A DNA stretch of 64,000 nucleotides from NCBI GenBank assembly GCA_019775845.1, contig JADQAV010000005.1, forward strand, positions 62,001-126,000, in the 5' to 3' direction. The position numbers were made by a program, and so were the translations under genes. Origin of the DNA: Myrmaecium sp. VS I D KN 1 (lineage: Eukaryota > Ascomycota > Dothideomycetes > Valsariales > Valsariaceae). This document shows, piece after piece, positions 60,701-64,000 of the stretch. The notes beneath the pieces were generated by a model. The model saw nothing but the letters and a program-made list of their open reading frames with translations. It made no database searches and was not told the DNA's origin. Numbering within the stretch: position 1 is the stretch's first letter; each line of letters starts with the position of its first letter.

Positions 60701-60725
60701 TGTAGGCGGTCAAGCTAGTAGTCAT
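57711..60725 (-). CDS. BRD8-like bromodomain protein (putative NuA4 subunit)
   Basis: Probable acetyl-lysine reader; the nearest named relatives are animal BRD8 and fission-yeast Bdc1, both NuA4 histone acetyltransferase subunits. Single exon, 1004 residues. The conserved N-terminus reads YTPLESLLLFQSLASYGIDP and continues to a helix pair (HLIPKLVAKLYSRYRAHITQ, EEERRWDRLNEEVREIE). Residues about 160-800 are Pro/Gln/Ala-rich and probably disordered. The bromodomain lies near 820-960: PIMNDIMSHKHASLFSAPVK, a Tyr-His-Asp-Ile-Ile-Arg-Arg-Pro block, and FANAVMFNSGEEG, whose Asn is the acetyl-lysine ligand. A 45-residue Gly/Ser-rich insertion splits its helices. The tail has a Gly13-14 run encoded by an ACC/GGT repeat. 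A 322-codon opposite-strand frame is a shadow. Confidence 0.88.
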   Translation of the reverse strand: MTTSLTAYTPLESLLLFQSLASYGIDPAVFSRTSDLLKNNPHVRESATFDDQRLSPDSLRDLYLLLLKAEARSELEDGRSETAALSPDAQSPNPRKRKAPSPTLPTIQEAEKHAHLIPKLVAKLYSRYRAHITQEIREEERRWDRLNEEVREIELGQWDDRLKPPPSVNGDAHAPVDGPVPDKISPAQEADARKPLDAAHEAKAARGSIPEAVPGGVPAAAPDAMAETTPGAMRETQPKVTPVSTSVSILEAAPQDASSAAAVEKAIEQQSAEPQPLRPQSPIKANVPSPQTKAETAPNQTPVVPAISPKTLPSPSQPAGRPLLPQVGLSQHPHSPTVGHPAPHSTGPSPSLSHVQSTATAPLGPGYGQTPPVHQFPYGPPQRPPSQGPTPSPKTQQARPISTQPGSPNMLPPQAPAHGAPFPPHSPFAENGAPPYRPPAGPAHPYSPSQRYAPAYPQGGPHPMQPPPPQGYYPPYPAHQHPYPPIPPQQTQPIYYSPPPHIGGYMLPPFQVTPQDPTRAHQVQRQAQQQQQPQTPTPTPAPVASRSPHPRLLTSAPPPSTSSPAIPNGRAVAATPLQRGPRPAPLAIATPGSETRWKASTTQPPQSPQRAPTVSPIDDVAPTPNFPEPPAGASPAKAKPKRGPRAKDAGTQENETAVDRTPIAPPPPPPPPANEEPQAEPVIRQMRSGRRQTKRRGGSAASSAVAGSLRGRTRSQSVASHAEAASVDDESSSVQQVKPEPSTPAGILEDDTLGPDATPSGPATRRRGAVQASKRKRPLRDDDASFADEPEGTPVVSVPGSPPPLPKPNVVIAPRHFPRMAHPIMNDIMSHKHASLFSAPVKEKDAEGYHDIIRRPTDLKTIKTAINAGSKIVNSYAQEATTGTPTGGGGSGIGSGMASPGAAGANVILPLSADVVPPKAIVNSAQLERELMRMFANAVMFNSGEEGVVADAREMFESVQGSVSNWRSAERTTAAAEGVGAAGGGGGGGGGGGGGEECTVGTRR
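57741..57780. repeat. ACC/GGT triplet repeat inside the bromodomain gene
   Basis: Thirteen ACC units on the plus strand, encoding the poly-Gly tail of the bromodomain protein on the minus strand. Likely length-variable between strains. Confidence 0.9.
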
Positions 60726-62615
60726 CCCCCAAAACCAGAGGAGAGCCGGCTGGGTTGGTGGAGGTAGGGGAGCCAGCGCGACGGCAGCACTAGAAGCATG
60801 ATCAGCGTCAGCGAACGGGCGACGCGAAGGTGAGGAGGGAGAGTTGGCGCTGACTGCACGAGGGTCGTTTCCGCGATGGCAGGGTGATGGAAACGAAATG
60901 GGGTCGTGATGGAGTCGTGATGAATGGGAAGGATGACACTTTTCGCGACAGGACGAAGGTGTGCAGTCGAGTGGTTAGAGTGGTTGGGTGGGCGCGCGGG
61001 CGACCGTGGTGGGAAGGAGGAGGGCGGGCGAGCCAATGAAGGCGGACGGCGCGAAGGCGGAGAGAGCTAGGACGGTCGACGATCACGTTTCCTTGGCGTT
61101 TTTTGATTGTTGTTTGTCAGGCACTCAGGGTCGGGACGGAAGGGAATGGAATAGGGGGAATGGAAGGGGAGACGACGACAGGATAAACGGACCCTGGGTG
61201 ACCTACCCGGTAATTGCTTCGACTCAATTACCACCCACGACACCATGGTGTTGACTCCCAATCAATCTCTGCTGAATGATTGTTTCGCTGTAAGGTACCA
61301 GATAGATCCGATCGGTTAGAAGATCTGCGAGCTACACTGGTACCTACGGCGCCCGCTACTCCTATTGACTCTTACTGCTGATTGTGACAGGTCATTTTTC
61401 GAGATCTGGTGGGCATACAATATGTCTAGCATCTCGCAATCCGTATGGCCGTGACTGGACATCTCCAAAAAGCCCCCTATCCATTCGCAGCCCAACGTAA
61501 TTTCCCCCAAACGAGGAGCATGTGGAGCTGAACATGCAGCAAGGAGCCCGCGATGGGCGACCGACCAAGAATGTGACTACGGATGAGCATGTAGAAATCG
61601 CAATGGTATGTACCGTTGCTCAGGATTACGACACCTCCTAGCAATGGTACCGGCTGTATCTAGAAGACAGCACAGTGCTGTTACTGGGCATACCGGTGCA
61701 TGTTCATCTGAAGGTCAGGTACCAGGTACCAAGAAAACTACTAGCTTTACCGCGAGGAGAAGAAGTATCATACAGACCACACCCCGTGATGCAGCGATTG
61801 GTGATTACATATACCTACACGATTGCAGCCCTGTCGTCCGAACCACGATCGGAGCGGAAAGGGGCACGCCAATACAAACCACTAATCATCCCTTTTCCCC
61901 ACATCCCTTTGACCCTTGACCGTACCTGACGATGTATCTACCTACTGCACCGCGGAGTCCCTAATGTATCTGATCCTGTGGCCAGCGAAAACTCCCCCGT
62001 CGATCCCTATCCGGGCACACATGGAAAATAATTGGGCGTGAACCGGCGGACTTGCTCAACGAGCAGCAGCGGATGGAGAAAGGTGTGAACTCCAAGCGCA
62101 AAGGGGGGCAAGGGGCATCATGGTATCAAGGTGCCCACGCTGACTGGTGCCTCCTTTCCCCATCGCTCCCAGGCAGGTTAAGCTGCTGCCCGGGCGGGTG
62201 TACGTGCGTGTGCGTGCGAGCGAGCCATCGAACAAATGGCCCGCCGTCTTGAACTGCTGCTCTCCACTCCACTCCTCCTCCTCCTTCTTCTCCTCCTTCT
62301 TCTCCTCCTTCTCTCCCTTCCTCCTTCTCTCCTTCTTCTCCACGCACAATCGTACCCAAACTGACCGACTGCTCCTTTTCCCATCGAACCGTCCGCCTCT
62401 TGTCTCGCCGCGCCCACCTTCCGTCGCTCTCTCTCTCTCTCGCTTCACTGACGACCGCCCTCGCTCTCGACCGCTCCGCAGCCTCGCACCCGCCCCTGCG
62501 TCATTTACCACGTTCCTTGCTCCACCACCCGAACTATCTCCAGCGGTTCTCACTGCTCCCTAGCGCATCCCACTCCTCGAACCCGACAGCAACACACATA
62601 TCCGCCCAGTAAGCC
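60726..62615. other. Divergent spacer bromodomain gene / coiled-coil gene
   Basis: 1.9 kb with both promoters. TACCTA words lie at 61341, 61812 and 61939. From about 62265 to 62345 one strand is almost pure CT (TCC/TTC units), a strong polypyrimidine tract upstream of the gene at 62616. No gene seen. Confidence 0.55.
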
Positions 62616-63621
62616 ATGGAGGAGAGGGACTACACCGACGCCGAGCTCGACCAGGAATGGAAGGGCAATGCCCGCCCGCAATCGTACGTCGTCCCGGAGA
62701 GAGAGAGAGAGCTTGGACCCTGAGAATCGGGCGTCCTCTTTCCTCCCCTCCCGTACCTTATCGCTGCCCGGGCTGCCCTTGTACCACCCGCAACGGCTGC
62801 CTACGGGCATGCCGTACATGCCTCATCCTTCCAAGGTTCCCTAGGTCCTCTTCTAACCCGCCGTTTTCCTTCTCCGCAGGACCCTTGCGCGCGACTTCTC
62901 CGCAACGCTCGATAGTTTGTTTCAGCTCGACAGCGGGATCGAGGACCTCTCGAACTCCGTCTTCCAAAAGTACGGCAACCCCCCTCCCGGAGCACACACA
63001 CACGCGACACGCGCGCGCCGCCGCCGCCGCCGCCGCGCTAGACCCCTTCCCCCTTTTTTTCCCTTTCCCTTTCCCCGCCTTGCCCGCCCCCCTCCCATGT
63101 CTCCCATCCCGGAACCCTACCCTTCCCTCCCCCGCCCCGCTTCCACCGTCATTCCGTCATTCCGTCATTCCGTCCTTCCCACACCCGCCACCCGCCGTAC
63201 CCAACGTTGAACCCCGAACGTTCCCGCTTCCGCACAACTGAACGCTAACCGACCCGTCCAACGGCGCAACCCCCCCCTGGCCGGGGTTGCCCGTCTTATC
63301 CGGACGTCCCCCCAAAACAGGAAACAATCCGTCACCGTCGCCACCTCCGAGCTCGAGCAGCTCGAAGCCCGGCTTCGCGCCACCGAGGAGCGCCTCCGCG
63401 CCATGAACCCCGACGCCCTTCCGCCGCCGAAACCCAGTCATCAGACCAGCAGTGGCGGTGGTAGCGGTAGCAGTGGTGGTGGTGGTGGCGGCGGGGATGA
63501 GCGTCGGGAGGCGGATGCTACCACCGCCGCCGCCGCTGCTGCGACCGGCCGACCACCTTCGAGCAGTGGCCGCTTGGCTTCGCGATCGCAGCAGCAGCGT
63601 CGGCAGGAGACGGCTGCTTGA
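62616..63621 (+). CDS. Small conserved coiled-coil protein
   Basis: Function unknown. Three exons, 62616-62683, 62880-62969 and 63321-63621, give 152 residues. The conserved part is residues 1-85: DYTDAELDQEWKGNARPQS, then TLARDFSATLDSLFQLDSGI and EDLSNSVFQKKQSVTVATSE, ending in a clear heptad helix (LEQLEARLRATEERLRAM). The C-terminal half is Gly/Ser/Ala/Gln-rich and disordered. The pattern matches small fungal proteins I remember as hypothetical; a subunit of a coiled-coil complex is plausible but not shown. Each junction restores an in-frame conserved residue (S, K). Both introns (196 and 351 nt) are long for this genome, and CT-rich sequence fills them. Confidence 0.72.
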
Positions 63622-64000
63622 GGGGAATTATCTGTAGGCTGGTGATTTTGTATATCCGTTGGTTGGGAAGGTGTACATATGGGAACAGAGAGAGAGAAGA
63701 GGAGCACAGTGGCGCGCGTCCTCTCCTCTCCCTCGGGCGGTCTTGGGGAAAGAAGGTTTGGATAGAGGGAGGGAGGGAGGGAGGGGGGTGCATCGATGAG
63801 TCCGTTCTTGACGTGTGGAAGGGGCGGGATGGAATGAGACGAGGGAAGGGGTTGGGTTTAAACACGAGCTTTGGAGCTCCGGGGCTATCTCGATGATATA
63901 ATCTGCTCTTACTACGACCATCGCATAGTAATTCTTTGTTCATTCTTTCATGCTTAGTAGCTTAGTACTGCCATCGAAAGTGAGTCTAAAAGCCCTTCGC
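63622..64000. other. 3' flank of the coiled-coil gene
   Basis: Downstream region to the window end, holding the G-run array at 63767-63788 and otherwise no gene. Confidence 0.5.
63767..63788 (+). repeat. G-run array, potential G-quadruplex
   Basis: Five runs of at least three G separated by single A bases, about 145 nt after the stop at 63621. In the mRNA 3' UTR it could form an RNA G-quadruplex. Confidence 0.6.

Overview
The window is nuclear DNA of a filamentous ascomycete fungus (Pezizomycotina). Most introns are short (48-130 nt) GT-AG introns. The gene set includes a secreted copper tyrosinase, a UDP-galactopyranose mutase, a clock-controlled-protein-6-like GPI wall protein, a DUF3824 Ser/Arg-rich protein, an Msc2-type zinc transporter and Tps1. 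The class is not resolved from sequence alone. I find 20 protein-coding genes. For every multi-exon model the exon lengths sum to a multiple of three and the joined frame reads through family motifs. I recognised no rRNA, tRNA, CRISPR array or transposon.

Layout: 1.9-4.0 kb (+) secreted tyrosinase. 4.4-13.7 kb, a tandem minus-strand block: UTP18 (rRNA processing), a two-helix membrane protein of unknown role, a TFIIIC zinc-finger subunit (RNA polymerase III), and ALG1 (N-glycan assembly). ALG1 diverges across 558 bp from MSC2 (+, ER zinc transport, 14.2-17.1 kb). 18.0-27.7 kb (-): a small membrane protein, allantoinase, a short-chain dehydrogenase and the Ccg-6-like wall protein, separated by 0.9-2.4 kb spacers. 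30.4-34.4 kb (+): a SET-domain protein and an unknown protein. 35.9-39.2 kb (-): mitochondrial ribosomal uS17m and TPS1. 40.5-52.2 kb (+): a DEK_C/HIRIP3-like chromatin protein, a DUF3824 protein and a 1217-residue protein with a Cys/His-rich N-terminus. 53.6-60.7 kb (-): UDP-galactopyranose mutase and a BRD8-like bromodomain protein. 62.6-63.6 kb (+): a small coiled-coil protein.

The genes do not form a biosynthetic cluster; this is ordinary gene-space with mainly housekeeping functions. Loose themes are the cell wall and carbohydrate (UGM, Ccg-6-like, TPS1, ALG1) and chromatin (SET, HIRIP3-like, BRD8-like). I found no convincing novel multi-gene system. The least explained signals are (i) five copies of an 11-12 bp motif, GATCGAGTAAT or its complement, within 1.1 kb of the allantoinase-SDR spacer, including a perfect 13-bp inverted pair; (ii) TAGGTA/TACCTA words clustered in several spacers; (iii) the 1217-residue protein with an undescribed Cys/His pattern, a minimal uORF 6 nt before its start and a perfect hairpin 8 nt after its stop; and (iv) AGGGG elements stacked upstream of TPS1. 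Position 17750-17786 is an assembly gap (N) next to a G20 tract.
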